A stretch of 64,000 bases of DNA from Hymenobacter baengnokdamensis (GTDB taxonomy: Bacteria; Bacteroidota; Bacteroidia; Cytophagales; Hymenobacteraceae): the NCBI RefSeq assembly GCF_008728635.1, contig NZ_CP044285.1:310001-374000 (forward strand), written 5' to 3'. Made by a program: the position numbers and the translations under genes. Shown here piece by piece: positions 1-8,663 of the stretch. The notes beneath the pieces are model-generated. The model was not told where the DNA came from. It searched no databases and was given only the letters and a program-made list of their open reading frames with translations. How positions within the stretch are numbered: position 1 is the stretch's first letter; each line of letters begins with the position of its first letter.

Positions 1-1010
1 AGATGCTGGGGCAATAGGCGCCCCAGATGCTGGTAGGCAGCTTCAGTAGCCTCGCGGCCCCGCGCCGTGCGCTTGATGTAGCCTTCCTGAATGAGAAAGG
101 GCTCGTACACTTCCTCAATGGTTTCGCCCTCTTCGCCACAGGCCGTGGCGATGGTGCTGATACCCACCGGGCCACCCTTGAACTTGTCGATGATGGTGGT
201 AAGAATACGCTTGTCCATATCGTCGAGGCCGCGGGCATCCACATCGAGCGCATTGAGGGCAAACTGGGCGATATCGACCGTAATGATGCCAGTGCCCTTT
301 ATTTGGGCAAAGTCGCGGGTGCGGCGCAGCAGGTTGTTGGCAATGCGGGGCGTACCGCGTGAGCGGCGGGCAATCTCAAAGGCCGCATCTTCGTGGATGG
401 GGGTACCCAGAATTTCGGCTGAGCGCTTCACAATGGTAGTCAGCAGCTTAGAGTCATAATACTCCAAGCGGGCCGAGATACCAAAGCGGGCCCGCAGCGG
501 GGCCGTGAGCATACCCGAGCGCGTGGTAGCGCCGATGAGCGTGAAGGGCGACAGCGAAATCTGTACCGAGCGGGCATTGGGGCCCGAGTCGAGCATGATG
601 TCGATGCGGTAGTCTTCCATCGCCGAATACAGATATTCTTCCACCACCGGATTGAGGCGGTGAATCTCGTCGATAAACAGCACGTCGTGCGGCTCCAGGT
701 TGGTGAGCAGGCCGGCAAGGTCGCTGGGCTTGTCGAGCACCGGGCCGCTGGTCATTTTGATGCCGGCACCCAGCTCATTGGCAATGATGTGCGAGAGCGT
801 GGTTTTGCCCAGGCCGGGCGGGCCGTGCAGCAGCACGTGGTCGAGGGCATCGCCGCGCTGCTTGGCCGCAGCTACGAAGACTTTCAGGTTTTCCAGGATT
901 TTATCCTGGCCCGTAAAGTCATCGAAGCTGAGCGGGCGCAGGGCTTTGTCGATGTCCTTATCGGTGGTATCGAAGTGGTCGGTGCCGCCAGTTAGAAAGG
1001 CTTCGCGCAT
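1..1010 (-). CDS. ruvB: Holliday junction branch migration ATPase RuvB (partial, C-terminus cut by window edge)
   Basis: RuvB is the hexameric AAA+ motor that, with RuvA, moves Holliday junctions during recombinational repair. The reading frame shows the Walker A motif GPPGLGKTT, Walker [10 protein letters not shown], the sensor stretch GATTRSG and the family stretch [16 protein letters not shown] near the N-terminus, then the winged-helix part up to the window edge, so about 336 residues are present and only the last few are missing. The chosen start begins MREAFLTGG. An in-frame ATG 17 codons upstream (base 1061) is an alternative. The gene stands alone; its neighbour on the same strand is separated by at least 60 bases. 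Confidence 0.95.
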   Translation of the reverse strand, partial: MREAFLTGGTDHFDTTDKDIDKALRPLSFDDFTGQDKILENLKVFVAAAKQRGDALDHVLLHGPPGLGKTTLSHIIANELGAGIKMTSGPVLDKPSDLAGLLTNLEPHDVLFIDEIHRLNPVVEEYLYSAMEDYRIDIMLDSGPNARSVQISLSPFTLIGATTRSGMLTAPLRARFGISARLEYYDSKLLTTIVKRSAEILGTPIHEDAAFEIARRSRGTPRIANNLLRRTRDFAQIKGTGIITVDIAQFALNALDVDARGLDDMDKRILTTIIDKFKGGPVGISTIATACGEEGETIEEVYEPFLIQEGYIKRTARGREATEAAYQHLGRLLPQH

Positions 1011-1121
1011 GGGATAGGCTATAGTTTGCGTGTCGAAAGATAACACATTGCGCCGGGTCATAGTGCCGAATTTTAGCAAAAAATACTAGTGGCCGAGCCG
1101 ACTTACTAATTCAATTAGCTA

Positions 1122-1742
1122 CTAGCGGGTAGCGCCCTCCTCCAGCCACGCAGTGGCCCAGTGGTGCAGCTCCTGCTCGGCCGGCCCAAACTCGCGCTCG
1201 TAGCGCCGCAGGCCGAAATGGCGGCATACCAGCCCAATGCCCCCAAAAACCGCCAGCCACAGGGCTATTTTCCAGCTGTCGGCCAGCTCATGCACGTGAA
1301 AGCGAGGCCAGTATAGCAGCAAGCCCCCTACCCCTACCAGCAGTACGTAAGGCACCGCCAGCCACCGGAAAATAGCGCGCCGAAACCGAAAGACCCGGAG
1401 CGAAGCCTGCACGTAGGCCTGGCTAGCGAGGCCCGGCTGGGCCGCCTGCCGCAGGGTAGTGCCCCACCACATGCCCCCGATAAACCCCAGGAGCGTGCCG
1501 GCCAGCAACAGCAGGCCCCAAAGCTGAGTAAGGACGGGCGGCCCTGACGTGAGCAGCCGCGACACCACAAATCCGCCTAACGATAGCAGCAACAAGCCAG
1601 TGGCCAGCCAGTTGCGCCGCCGGCCAAAGCGATGCAGGCGCTCAGCTTCGGCCAGTAGCGAGGCTGTGGCGGCCGGGACACTAGTAGCAGGCAGCGGGCC
1701 GGACTGCTGCTGCCAGCTTTGCTGTAAGTCAGAAAAATCCAT
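1122..1742 (-). CDS. four-helix membrane protein, likely partner of the upstream ECF sigma factor
   Basis: I do not recognise a named family. The 206-residue protein has a soluble N-terminus (MDFSDLQQSWQQQ), then four hydrophobic segments at roughly residues 43-63, 71-95, 122-146 and 157-177, and a charged C-terminus with LRRYEREF. It lies 12 bases after the stop of the sigma-70 family gene at 1755-2282, the usual place for an anti-sigma or membrane regulator in Bacteroidota. No zinc-binding HxxxCxxC motif of the ZAS anti-sigma class is visible. A regulatory role is inferred from position only; the coding assignment itself is firm. Confidence 0.75.
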   Translation of the reverse strand: MDFSDLQQSWQQQSGPLPATSVPAATASLLAEAERLHRFGRRRNWLATGLLLLSLGGFVVSRLLTSGPPVLTQLWGLLLLAGTLLGFIGGMWWGTTLRQAAQPGLASQAYVQASLRVFRFRRAIFRWLAVPYVLLVGVGGLLLYWPRFHVHELADSWKIALWLAVFGGIGLVCRHFGLRRYEREFGPAEQELHHWATAWLEEGATR

Positions 1743-1754
1743 AAGGCAGAGAGG

Positions 1755-2282
1755 TTAATCAGCAGCCAACGCGGGCATTACGCAGGCGGCAAGTTTCTTT
1801 TTAAGACGATTGAGGCGCACGCCTACGTTGCTCACGCTGAGGCCTAGCACGTCGGCAATTTGTTGATAAGAAGCATCTTCGAGGAGCAGCGACACCAGCA
1901 GACGGTCGGGGTCGGGCAGCAGGACAATGCAGTGGTGAAGCTGGTCGAGCAGCGCTTGCCGAGTGCGGGACGCCTCGCCCGAGTCGGCGGGCAGGCGCTC
2001 GGCCAGGGCATCGGCCGGGGGGCCGGCGGGGCGGCGCTGCTCGCGGCGCTTGAAGAGCAGCGCCGTATTCACGGCCACGCGGTAGACCCAGGTGCTGAGT
2101 TGGGCCTCGCCCCGGTAGCCGGGCAGGTGCGTCCAGAGCTGCACCAGGATATCCTGGTACAGGTCTTGGGCCGCAGCAGGGTCTTGGGGCAGGTAGGCCC
2201 GGCAAATACGGCGGAGCCGGTCGTGGTTGTCGGCCACCAGGGCCGCAAACTGCTGCTCCAGGGTGGAAGCAGCGGTGCTCAT
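1755..2282 (-). CDS. ECF-type RNA polymerase sigma factor
   Basis: The 175-residue protein has both conserved parts of extracytoplasmic-function sigma factors: region 2 at about residues 12-75 (QDLYQDILVQLW, then STWVYRVAVNTA) and region 4 at about 110-165 (SYQQIADVLGLSVSNVGVRL, a helix-turn-helix). It would redirect RNA polymerase to a small regulon. Its ATG overlaps the stop of the upstream alpha/beta hydrolase by 4 bases (ATGA) and the membrane protein follows 12 bases later, so the three genes form one operon. No target promoter can be identified here. Confidence 0.9.
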   Translation of the reverse strand: MSTAASTLEQQFAALVADNHDRLRRICRAYLPQDPAAAQDLYQDILVQLWTHLPGYRGEAQLSTWVYRVAVNTALLFKRREQRRPAGPPADALAERLPADSGEASRTRQALLDQLHHCIVLLPDPDRLLVSLLLEDASYQQIADVLGLSVSNVGVRLNRLKKKLAACVMPALAAD

Positions 2283-3259
2283 TGGGGCCGGGCAGGATGC
2301 TGACTGAGGCTAGCCACAGGCGCGTTCAGCACGTGGTCGAGCTGCTGAAAGTACCACTCGGGCGCATCATACTGCAGGAAGTGGCGGGCCGTGGGGTGCA
2401 TTTCAAGCGTCAGGTGCGGCACGGCAGCATACTGGGCGGCGTAGGCTTGGCGGCACTCGGCGGCACTAGCAGTGGGCTTTTGCAGCAGCAGGCGGGCGGT
2501 GGCGTCGCTGCCCAGCACCAGCACGGGTATAGCGAGGCGGGGCAGCTGCGGGCGCAGGTCGGTTTGCAGCATTTCGGCGGTGGCCCTGCCCAGCGCGGCG
2601 GGGTCGGAGGATAGGCGCTCGGCCAGCAGCTGGCGCAGGCGGGCCGTGTCGGCTACGGCGGGGATTAGCAGCTGGCGCTGCAACTGCGCAAATTGCGCGG
2701 CTGGCAAGCTGGCAAACTGCTGCCCCAGCGCTGCCGGACTTGGTGTAGCCTGGCGCACCTGCGCCTCGGTGAGCTGGGGCTGAGCAGCGGCAGCACCGAA
2801 AGGCAGCGCATCCAGCACAATAACCTGGCTAAACTGCGTAGGAGCGGCGGTAGCCAGCTCCAGGGCCAGAAAGCCTCCCAGGCTATGGCCTAGCAGCGCT
2901 GGCCGATGCAGCCGTTGCTGTGCCACATAGGCTAGCAGTTCTTGCCGGGCGGTAGCCAGTAGCGGCCCTGCCACCGGGGCTTGCCCCGCAAACCCGGCCA
3001 GCGACACCACGTGGCACTGGTAGCGCCTGGCATAGCGGGCCAAGGTCTGGTCCCATACGGTGCCCGAGCAGCCCAGGCCGGCTAGCAGCAGTAAGGGCCG
3101 CCCCTGCCCCACCACCCGCACCCGAAACGACGCATGGCTCTCCGGAGCCGAGAGCTGGCTGGTTGGCTGACGAACCGCAGCAGGCTGCAGGTTGAAGGAA
3201 TGCGGAAGCGGGCGCAGGGCCAAGCAGGCATAGGCCAGCCAGGCAAAAGAATTAGGCAT
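2279..3259 (-). CDS. alpha/beta hydrolase fold protein
   Basis: A 326-residue alpha/beta hydrolase. The nucleophile elbow GHSLGG follows the LLLLAGLGCSG oxyanion strand, and a late His in HPTARHF is a plausible catalytic base. The N-terminus (SFAWLAYACLALRPLP) is mildly hydrophobic and could be a signal or anchor, but no clean cleavage site is seen. It is the first gene of an operon with the ECF sigma factor, overlapping it by 4 bases; such coupling is unusual for a metabolic hydrolase and suggests that it belongs to the sigma-controlled response. Substrate unknown. Confidence 0.85.
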   Translation of the reverse strand: MPNSFAWLAYACLALRPLPHSFNLQPAAVRQPTSQLSAPESHASFRVRVVGQGRPLLLLAGLGCSGTVWDQTLARYARRYQCHVVSLAGFAGQAPVAGPLLATARQELLAYVAQQRLHRPALLGHSLGGFLALELATAAPTQFSQVIVLDALPFGAAAAQPQLTEAQVRQATPSPAALGQQFASLPAAQFAQLQRQLLIPAVADTARLRQLLAERLSSDPAALGRATAEMLQTDLRPQLPRLAIPVLVLGSDATARLLLQKPTASAAECRQAYAAQYAAVPHLTLEMHPTARHFLQYDAPEWYFQQLDHVLNAPVASLSQHPARPQ

Positions 3260-3455
3260 GATAAGCGAAGAAAAATAGGTGAGAGACTGCGTGAGAGCGA
3301 GCGGTTCCGGAGCCGTTTCTAGTCACTTAGTTTCTCCTCACAGTATTTTCTTACAGCTTTGCGCAAAAAAAATAATACACCCTGGCATGGTGTCGCCATT
3401 GCCTACCGCTTAATAAGGCAGAAGCAACTTCCTCTACTTAAAACAAAGTCCTGTC

Positions 3456-3800
3456 TTATTTCGCCTTATCGGCCCACAGCACTTCAATTTCCAGGTGGAG
3501 CCAGTCATCTTCCCAGGCCTTGTGGGCCAGGCGCGCGGTGAGCGGGTAGCCGGCGTCGAGCAGACGGGCCACGGTTTCGTTGCGAATTTCGGGTAGGTAC
3601 CCTAGCCAGATGGCGGCTTTGTCATCGGCCGCGCCCGAGTGGACTTTCACCGCCCAGTCGTCATACTTACTGTCGGCTTCGCGCTCGAGGCGAAGCGTTT
3701 GGCCGACTTTGAGCGACTTTTCCTGCTTGGGTAATTCGGGGCGATGGGAAGTGCCGGCAACCAGGCATTCCAGCAAAACGAGGGGCGTAGCGGGCTTCAT
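3456..3800 (-). CDS. stand-alone HIRAN domain protein
   Basis: The 114-residue protein matches the HIRAN fold over almost all its length: GTSHRPELP near the start, LKVGQTLRLEREADSKYDDW (the typical basic/acidic turn followed by DxxAV) and IWLGYLPEIRNETVARLLDAGY. HIRAN domains bind the 3' ends of single-stranded DNA in eukaryotic HLTF and occur in bacteria as single-domain proteins of uncertain role. It has no operon partner: about 200 bases separate it from the hydrolase start and about 100 from the next gene. A DNA-related role is family knowledge only. Confidence 0.8.
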   Translation of the reverse strand: MKPATPLVLLECLVAGTSHRPELPKQEKSLKVGQTLRLEREADSKYDDWAVKVHSGAADDKAAIWLGYLPEIRNETVARLLDAGYPLTARLAHKAWEDDWLHLEIEVLWADKAK

Positions 3801-3846
3801 GCGGGCAAATTACGGCCCGAGCAGGTAAAGCCGCGAAAACCCAGCC

Positions 3847-3885
3847 TTAAAAAGCCCGTCGCGCTGAGCGCGACGGGCTTTTTAA
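3847..3885. terminator. bidirectional intrinsic terminator
   Basis: A 16-base perfect stem (AAAAAGCCCGTCGCGC with its complement) around a 3-base loop, with A-run on one side and T-run on the other, so it can stop transcription from either strand. It lies just downstream of the minus-strand gene at 3905-4243 and upstream of the HIRAN gene. Confidence 0.9.
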
Positions 3886-3904
3886 GTTAACATATAGCAA
3901 ATTT

Positions 3905-4243
3905 CTAATCCTTCAAATCGCCGCCTTCCACGTTGCGCTGGTCGAGGCGGTCGGGGGCTTTGTTACTGTTTTGCTCGGTATCGTGGCCGCGCCGGCTGGC
4001 GCCCTGGCCGCTGCTGCTGATGTGGGCCGCTATGCCGTTGCTGGTGCCGTCTTCGGCCTGCACGTTGGGGTCAAAATTGCCATCGCCCGAGCGGGTGCGC
4101 AGGCGGTGGGCCAGGTCGGGGTCGGGGCCACCCTGGCGCATGTCGTCGCCTTGTTGGCGGTAGGCTTCTTTGTCGTGCTCGCGGTGCTCGGCGCGGCGGC
4201 TGGCAGCGTTTTCGTGGTGCTGGTCTTCGGGCTCAGTCGTCAT
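3905..4243 (-). CDS. small hydrophilic protein of unknown function
   Basis: A 112-residue, very polar, probably disordered protein, rich in Asp, Glu, His, Arg and Gln (MTTEPEDQHHENAASRRAEH at the start, RNVEGGDLKD at the end). It has no hydrophobic segment and no Cys. Composition resembles small stress-associated proteins common in Hymenobacteraceae, but no family is recognised. It is followed by a strong bidirectional terminator. The opposite-strand reading frame over the same bases is Ala/Val-rich and lacks protein-like features, so this strand was chosen. Confidence 0.6.
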   Translation of the reverse strand: MTTEPEDQHHENAASRRAEHREHDKEAYRQQGDDMRQGGPDPDLAHRLRTRSGDGNFDPNVQAEDGTSNGIAAHISSSGQGASRRGHDTEQNSNKAPDRLDQRNVEGGDLKD

Positions 4244-4392
4244 AATACAGGAAATAAATGGGTGAGGTGTGCTTAGCTATACGCACAGATAGCGCAGCTA
4301 GTTAGCTTTCTGCCATTAGGTTAGCTCAGCAGTCCTAATCCCTGCTGCGAGCACTTGAGCTTTCCCACCGATTTATTATTCATCTTTACTTC

Positions 4393-4758
4393 ATGAATAA
4401 ATACCTCACTCTTGCTGCCCTAGGGCTGGTTGCGGCTGCCTCCTGGGCTTCTTATCCCGGCAGCGTCGCGCCGACCGGCTACCTGATGGTAATAGGCAGC
4501 GGCCGGCCCGGCACCGAGTCGTACGTACCGGAGATTACCACCATCCAGCCCGACGGCCAGGAGCAGGTGCAGCGCCTTACCTCCATTAAGGTGGGCACCG
4601 AGCGCAACAGCACGGCCGCCGGCGTGGCGCTGCATCGGGCCGAGCTCTTGAAAGTCAATGAGCTAGCTGCGCACGGCTGGCGCGTGGTAAGTGTGGCCCA
4701 AAGTACCGTAGGCGTGGGGGCCACCACCGAAACGGTGTATCTGCTGGAGCGGCGTTAA
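4393..4758 (+). CDS. secreted protein with DUF4177-like core
   Basis: A 121-residue protein with a signal peptide (MNKYLTLAALGLVAAASWAS, probable cleavage after residue 20 or so). The C-terminal half contains LLKVNELAAHGWRVVSV followed by a TVYLLER strand, which resembles the small DUF4177 fold (xLNxLGxxGWELVSV ... YxLKR). It is likely periplasmic. It is isolated, between a minus-strand gene on each side. Function unknown; the DUF4177 link is a by-eye resemblance. Confidence 0.7.
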   Translation: MNKYLTLAALGLVAAASWASYPGSVAPTGYLMVIGSGRPGTESYVPEITTIQPDGQEQVQRLTSIKVGTERNSTAAGVALHRAELLKVNELAAHGWRVVSVAQSTVGVGATTETVYLLERR

Positions 4759-4847
4759 GGGCAGTGCCCTAGCCGCCCGGTGCGCTAATCCATACCCAGG
4801 TCGTTGACGAAGCTACTTTCCAAGCGTATTTCCTCAACCGGCACCCC

Positions 4848-5363
4848 CTAGGAATAGCTTGTAATGCCGATAACGGCTTGCTCCACCTCATAGTAGCTAC
4901 CTAGCGGCGGCACTAGCAGCTTCTCGTAGTTGGCCGCTATTGTCCAGTCGATTAGCTCGGTCAGGGTTTGGGTGTGCCAGTAGGGCGTCTTGGGAAGCTG
5001 CCGGCCGGTCAGCACTTCCCACAACGCTGGTGAAGCGGAGAAAGTAGGCGGGGCTGCCAGCGGCGGCAGCACTAGCCCGTAGCGATTGCGCAGTGCGTAC
5101 CGATACGATTTAAGCGCCTGTGCATCGGGCAGCGCCTCTCGAAGCGGCATGGCTTCGGCGGTGGCGGCCGGTAGCTCGGCCAGCAGCTGCGCAGCTACGT
5201 CGGCCCGCACCGCCGAGTATCGCTGCCCCGCTACCCCTAGCTGTTGGCTGAACCACGTGGCTACGTCGCCTACCGTGTAGAGCTTTTCGGACACTGCGTC
5301 TGGTATTTCAACTCCGAAATAGCGTTCGAGGCTGTATATTAACTCTACTGTATCGAGGCCCAT
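4848..5363 (-). CDS. acyl-carrier-protein-like protein without phosphopantetheine serine
   Basis: The first 40 residues (GLDTVELIYSLERYFGVEIP, then TVGDVATWF) align with helices II-IV of acyl carrier proteins (compare LDTVELVMALEEEF of AcpP). The Ser that carries phosphopantetheine would fall just before Met1 and is absent, as is helix I. About 130 further residues, including ALRNRYGL and TLTELIDWTIAANYEKL, have no recognised match. The start is forced: a stop lies in frame four codons upstream and belongs to the preceding zinc-ribbon gene. The two genes share a reading frame and sit 12 bases apart, so co-expression is very likely. Function unknown; probably a helical binding module rather than an acyl carrier. 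Confidence 0.7.
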   Translation of the reverse strand: MGLDTVELIYSLERYFGVEIPDAVSEKLYTVGDVATWFSQQLGVAGQRYSAVRADVAAQLLAELPAATAEAMPLREALPDAQALKSYRYALRNRYGLVLPPLAAPPTFSASPALWEVLTGRQLPKTPYWHTQTLTELIDWTIAANYEKLLVPPLGSYYEVEQAVIGITSYS

Positions 5364-5375
5364 ATTAGCGTCGCA

Positions 5376-5732
5376 TTAATGCCAATTGCTCCCGCAATAA
5401 CGACATTGCTCAGCTTGAGCGGTGCGGGCCAGGCGGTGGCAGCGAGGGCACTTGTTGAGTAGTGCATCACCGCCATGCTCGTCGTATATTTTTTGCGCAA
5501 TGTGCTCGCGAACAGCCGACGTTCCATCTTCACATAGAGCCAATGCTTCTACCGCACCGCTCGACAACCAACCAGCACGTATCATATCGGCCCGCATCCG
5601 CTCCCGAACAGACTTATCCTGTATGGCTGCCAGCTTCTCAAAGTCCAGAAAGGCCCGAATCGTTGACATATTCGGCCAGACAAGCTTATCCGAATGTTCT
5701 CGAATAAGATAGTCAACCAATTCCAACTCCAT
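5376..5732 (-). CDS. hypothetical protein with C-terminal zinc ribbon
   Basis: A 118-residue protein: a helical N-terminal region (about residues 1-85) and a C-terminal Cys4 zinc ribbon, CPRC followed by CRYC about 14 residues later, ending SNWH. It lies directly after the dehydrogenase start region on the same strand and 12 bases before the ACP-like gene, in the same frame as it. No family is recognised for the N-terminal part. Zinc binding is inferred from the cysteine spacing; DNA, RNA or protein contact are all possible. Confidence 0.7.
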   Translation of the reverse strand: MELELVDYLIREHSDKLVWPNMSTIRAFLDFEKLAAIQDKSVRERMRADMIRAGWLSSGAVEALALCEDGTSAVREHIAQKIYDEHGGDALLNKCPRCHRLARTAQAEQCRYCGSNWH

Positions 5733-5740
5733 GGCACTCC

Positions 5741-6976
5741 CTACTTAAACGCCTGAATACCCGTAATGTCTGCGCCCGTAATGAGCAGATGGATATCGTG
5801 CGTGCCCTCATAGGTCACTACCGATTCCAGGTTCATCATGTGGCGCATGATGGGGTACTCGCCCGTGATGCCCATGCCGCCGTGAATCTGGCGGGCTTCG
5901 CGGGCTACGTGCAGGGCCATCTCGACCGAGTTGCGCTTGGCCATCGAGATTTGAGCGCTGGTGGCGCGGCCTTCATTTTTGAGCACGCCGAGGCGCCAGG
6001 CCAGCAGCTGGGCCTTCGTGATTTCGGTAATCATCTCGGCCAATTTCTTTTGCTGAAGCTGAAAGCTGGCGATGGGCTTGCCGAACTGCTCGCGCTGAAG
6101 CGAGTATTTCAGGGCCGACTCGTAGCAGTCGATGGCCGCGCCGATGGCACCCCAGGCAATGCCGAAGCGGGCCGAGTCGAGGCAGCTCAGCGGGCCTTTC
6201 AGGCCCTCCACGTTGGGCAGGATATTCTCCTTGGGAATCCGAACGTTGTCAAACACCAGCTCGCCGGTAATGCTGGCGCGCAGGCTCCACTTGTTGTGAA
6301 TTTCGGGGGTGGTAAAGCCTTCCATACCGCGCTCCACGAGCACGCCCTTGATGCGACCCTGCTCGTTTTTGGCCCACACCACGGCCACCTGGCACTCGGG
6401 CGAGTTTGATATCCAGAGCTTGGCCCCGTTCAAAATATAGTGGTCGCCGGCGTCCTTGATGTTGGTAGTCATGCCACCGGGGTTCGAGCCGTGGTCGGGC
6501 TCGGTAAGTCCGAAGCAGCCCAGCCATTCGCCGCTGGCCAGCCTGGGCAGGAATTTGCGGCGCTGCTCCTCCGAGCCGTAAGCGTAGATGGGAAACATCA
6601 CCAGCGAGCCCTGCACCGAAGCCGTTGAGCGCATGCCCGAGTCGCCGCGCTCAATCTCCTGCATAATGAGGCCGTAGCTGATGTAGTCGAGCCCACCGCC
6701 GCCATATTCCTGCGGAATAGTGGGGCCGAAGGCACCCACCTCGCCAAACTTGCGCACGATTTCCGACGGGAAATGTGCCTGCTGCGCCCACTTCTCAATG
6801 TTGGGCGAAATCTCCTTTTTAACGAAGTCGCGGATGCTCTGCCGCACGAGGATATTCTCCTCGGTGAGCAGGCCGTCGAGGTCGAAATAGTCGGTGAAGC
6901 CGTTGGCGTTGGTGCTGCCCTTTTGGGCAGTGTGGGCTTTAGCTTCGGGCGAGAGAACGTCGGCAATGGAAGACAT
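5741..6976 (-). CDS. gcdH: acyl-CoA dehydrogenase, glutaryl-CoA dehydrogenase type
   Basis: A 411-residue FAD enzyme of the acyl-CoA dehydrogenase superfamily. Family marks: DYFDLDGLLTEE near the N-terminus, GCFGLTEPDHGSNPGGM (FAD/substrate contact), LWISNSPE, and the C-terminal TYEGTHDIHLLI with the catalytic base Glu390. The combination of the N-terminal motif, the Gly-rich MTTN loop and the YEGTHDIH position matches glutaryl-CoA dehydrogenases of lysine/tryptophan degradation, which also decarboxylate to crotonyl-CoA. Other short-chain substrates cannot be excluded by eye. It is not in an obvious catabolic cluster; the next gene upstream is modC, 62 bases away. Confidence 0.85.
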   Translation of the reverse strand: MSSIADVLSPEAKAHTAQKGSTNANGFTDYFDLDGLLTEENILVRQSIRDFVKKEISPNIEKWAQQAHFPSEIVRKFGEVGAFGPTIPQEYGGGGLDYISYGLIMQEIERGDSGMRSTASVQGSLVMFPIYAYGSEEQRRKFLPRLASGEWLGCFGLTEPDHGSNPGGMTTNIKDAGDHYILNGAKLWISNSPECQVAVVWAKNEQGRIKGVLVERGMEGFTTPEIHNKWSLRASITGELVFDNVRIPKENILPNVEGLKGPLSCLDSARFGIAWGAIGAAIDCYESALKYSLQREQFGKPIASFQLQQKKLAEMITEITKAQLLAWRLGVLKNEGRATSAQISMAKRNSVEMALHVAREARQIHGGMGITGEYPIMRHMMNLESVVTYEGTHDIHLLITGADITGIQAFK

Positions 6977-7038
6977 GGGCGGGTGGGCTGAGAGGTTTCA
7001 GACAAAGATAGCCAGGCGGCGAATCGCGCCGGGTAGTT

Positions 7039-7902
7039 CTAGCAAGCCAGCTGCGGCACCGATACTACGGCCAGCATCAGCGCCAGCTCATCGCCGGGCA
7101 CCGGGGTAGAGCCCACGGGTGCGGGTACCTCAACCAGCGCCGTGCTGCCGGCCAGGCGCACGCGCAGCAAGCCACCCGGCAGCACGGCCTCTACCCTGCC
7201 CTGCACCAGCGCCCCGGCCGGCGGCCCGGCTGGTGGCTCAGGGGCACTCACGCGCCGCACCCGGCCCAGGTCGAGCTCCACCACGCGGTGAGCCAGCCGG
7301 GCAATCTCGGCAGGGTCGTGGCTGATAAGCAGCGTAGTGAGGTTGAACTCGCGGTGTATGTCGGCCAGGGCCTGCTGCAGGCGCTGGCGGCTGGGCCCAT
7401 CCAGGGCCGCCAGGGGCTCGTCGAGCAGCAACAGGCGCGGGCGGCGGGCCAGAGCGCGGGCCAGCGCCACGCGCTGCTGCTGCCCGCCCGACAAAGCAAC
7501 CGGGCGGCGCTCGGCCAGCTCATGCAGCTCCAGCAAACTGAGCAGCCCGGCCACGAGCTGGCGCGGGTGGGGCTGGCCGGTGGCAGCGAAGGCCAGGTTT
7601 TCGCGCACCGTCATATTCGGAAACAGCGCATAATCCTGAAATACAAAGCCCAGGGGCCGACGCTGCGGCGGTAGCCAGTGCTTGCGCTCGTGGCTGTACC
7701 ACTCCTGGCCATCGACTTGCAGAAAGCCGCTGTCGGGCCGGCTGAGGCCTGCCAACAGGCGCAGCAGCGTCGTTTTGCCCGCCCCAGAGGGCCCACTAAT
7801 GGCCAGCAGCTCGCCCGGAGCCAGGGTCAGGCGCACGTCGAGCGTGCGCGGGCCGGCAGCAGTATGCAAGGCTTTGGTGAGGTGAAAGTCAATCACGGGC
7901 AA
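7039..7902 (-). CDS. modC: molybdate ABC transporter, ATP-binding subunit ModC
   Basis: The 287-residue ATPase energises molybdate import at the inner face of the membrane. Walker A GPSGAGKTT, Q-loop FVFQDYALFP, signature LSGGQQQRV, Walker B LLLLDEPLAALD and the switch His in LLISHDP are all present, followed by a C-terminal molybdate-binding/TOBE region (about residues 215-287). The frame opens with TTG directly after the modB TGA; a GTG two codons later is the alternative start. Third gene of modA-modB-modC. Confidence 0.9.
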   Translation of the reverse strand: MPVIDFHLTKALHTAAGPRTLDVRLTLAPGELLAISGPSGAGKTTLLRLLAGLSRPDSGFLQVDGQEWYSHERKHWLPPQRRPLGFVFQDYALFPNMTVRENLAFAATGQPHPRQLVAGLLSLLELHELAERRPVALSGGQQQRVALARALARRPRLLLLDEPLAALDGPSRQRLQQALADIHREFNLTTLLISHDPAEIARLAHRVVELDLGRVRRVSAPEPPAGPPAGALVQGRVEAVLPGGLLRVRLAGSTALVEVPAPVGSTPVPGDELALMLAVVSVPQLAC

Positions 7903-8583
7903 TCAGGCGAGGCGGCGGGCCGCATCTTTTTTGGTAAACCAGTACAGTGCTACCAGAATAACGAAAGCTACCGCCAGCAGCGTAAGCGCGTAGGCATTGG
8001 CCTGGGCGTAGTGCAGGCTCTGTACCTCGTCGTAGATGGCAATGGACGCCACGCGCGTACGGCCGGGCAGGCTCCCGCCTATCATCAGCACCACCCCAAA
8101 CTCGCCCAGCGTGTGGGCAAAGGTGAGCACGACGCCGTTGAGCAGGGCGGGCTTCATATTGGGTAGCAGCACGCGCCACAGGGTAGTAAGCCGCGACTTA
8201 CCGAGCGTATAGGCCGCCTCCGTGAGTGAGCCCGGCAGCTGCTGAAACCCCGCCTGCAAGGGCTGAACCATAAAGGGCAGGCTATATACTAAAGAGCCTA
8301 TCAATATGCCGCCGAAGGTAAAATTCAAGCTCATGCCCAGCCGACCAATCAAAAAGCGACCCAGAGCCGTGCTGTCGCTGAACGCCAGCAGCAGGTAAAA
8401 CCCGATAACGGTGGGCGGCAGCACCAGCGGCAAACTCACCACCGCCTCTACCAGCGGCCGCAGCCGGCTGCGCGAGCGGGCCAGCGCGTAGGCCAGCGGC
8501 AAGCCCACTACCAGCAGCAGCAGCGTGGTACACGCCGCCAGCGCCAGGGTTAGCCGCAGGGTTTGCCAGTAATCGAGGGGCAT
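7903..8583 (-). CDS. modB: molybdate ABC transporter permease ModB
   Basis: A 226-residue inner-membrane permease with about five transmembrane segments. It shows the typical start (YWQTLRLTLALA), the SLPLVLPPTVIGFYLL segment and the EAA loop EAAYTLGKSRLTTLWRVLLP that docks onto ModC, followed by HTLGEFGVVLMIGG. Length and motifs are normal for ModB. It follows modA by 80 bases and abuts modC, consistent with a single operon. Confidence 0.92.
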   Translation of the reverse strand: MPLDYWQTLRLTLALAACTTLLLLVVGLPLAYALARSRSRLRPLVEAVVSLPLVLPPTVIGFYLLLAFSDSTALGRFLIGRLGMSLNFTFGGILIGSLVYSLPFMVQPLQAGFQQLPGSLTEAAYTLGKSRLTTLWRVLLPNMKPALLNGVVLTFAHTLGEFGVVLMIGGSLPGRTRVASIAIYDEVQSLHYAQANAYALTLLAVAFVILVALYWFTKKDAARRLA

Positions 8584-8663
8584 TTTAACTACTGATAGTT
8601 AGCTTATTAACAAAATTCCAGGCGCTATTATGAGCCTGGCGGCAGCCGGTAGCCTGCTATTAG

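Noticed and set aside
3971..4276. 101-codon plus-strand frame opposite the hydrophilic protein
   Set aside because: An Ala/Val-rich translation typical of antisense in high-GC DNA; the terminator orientation fits the minus-strand gene.
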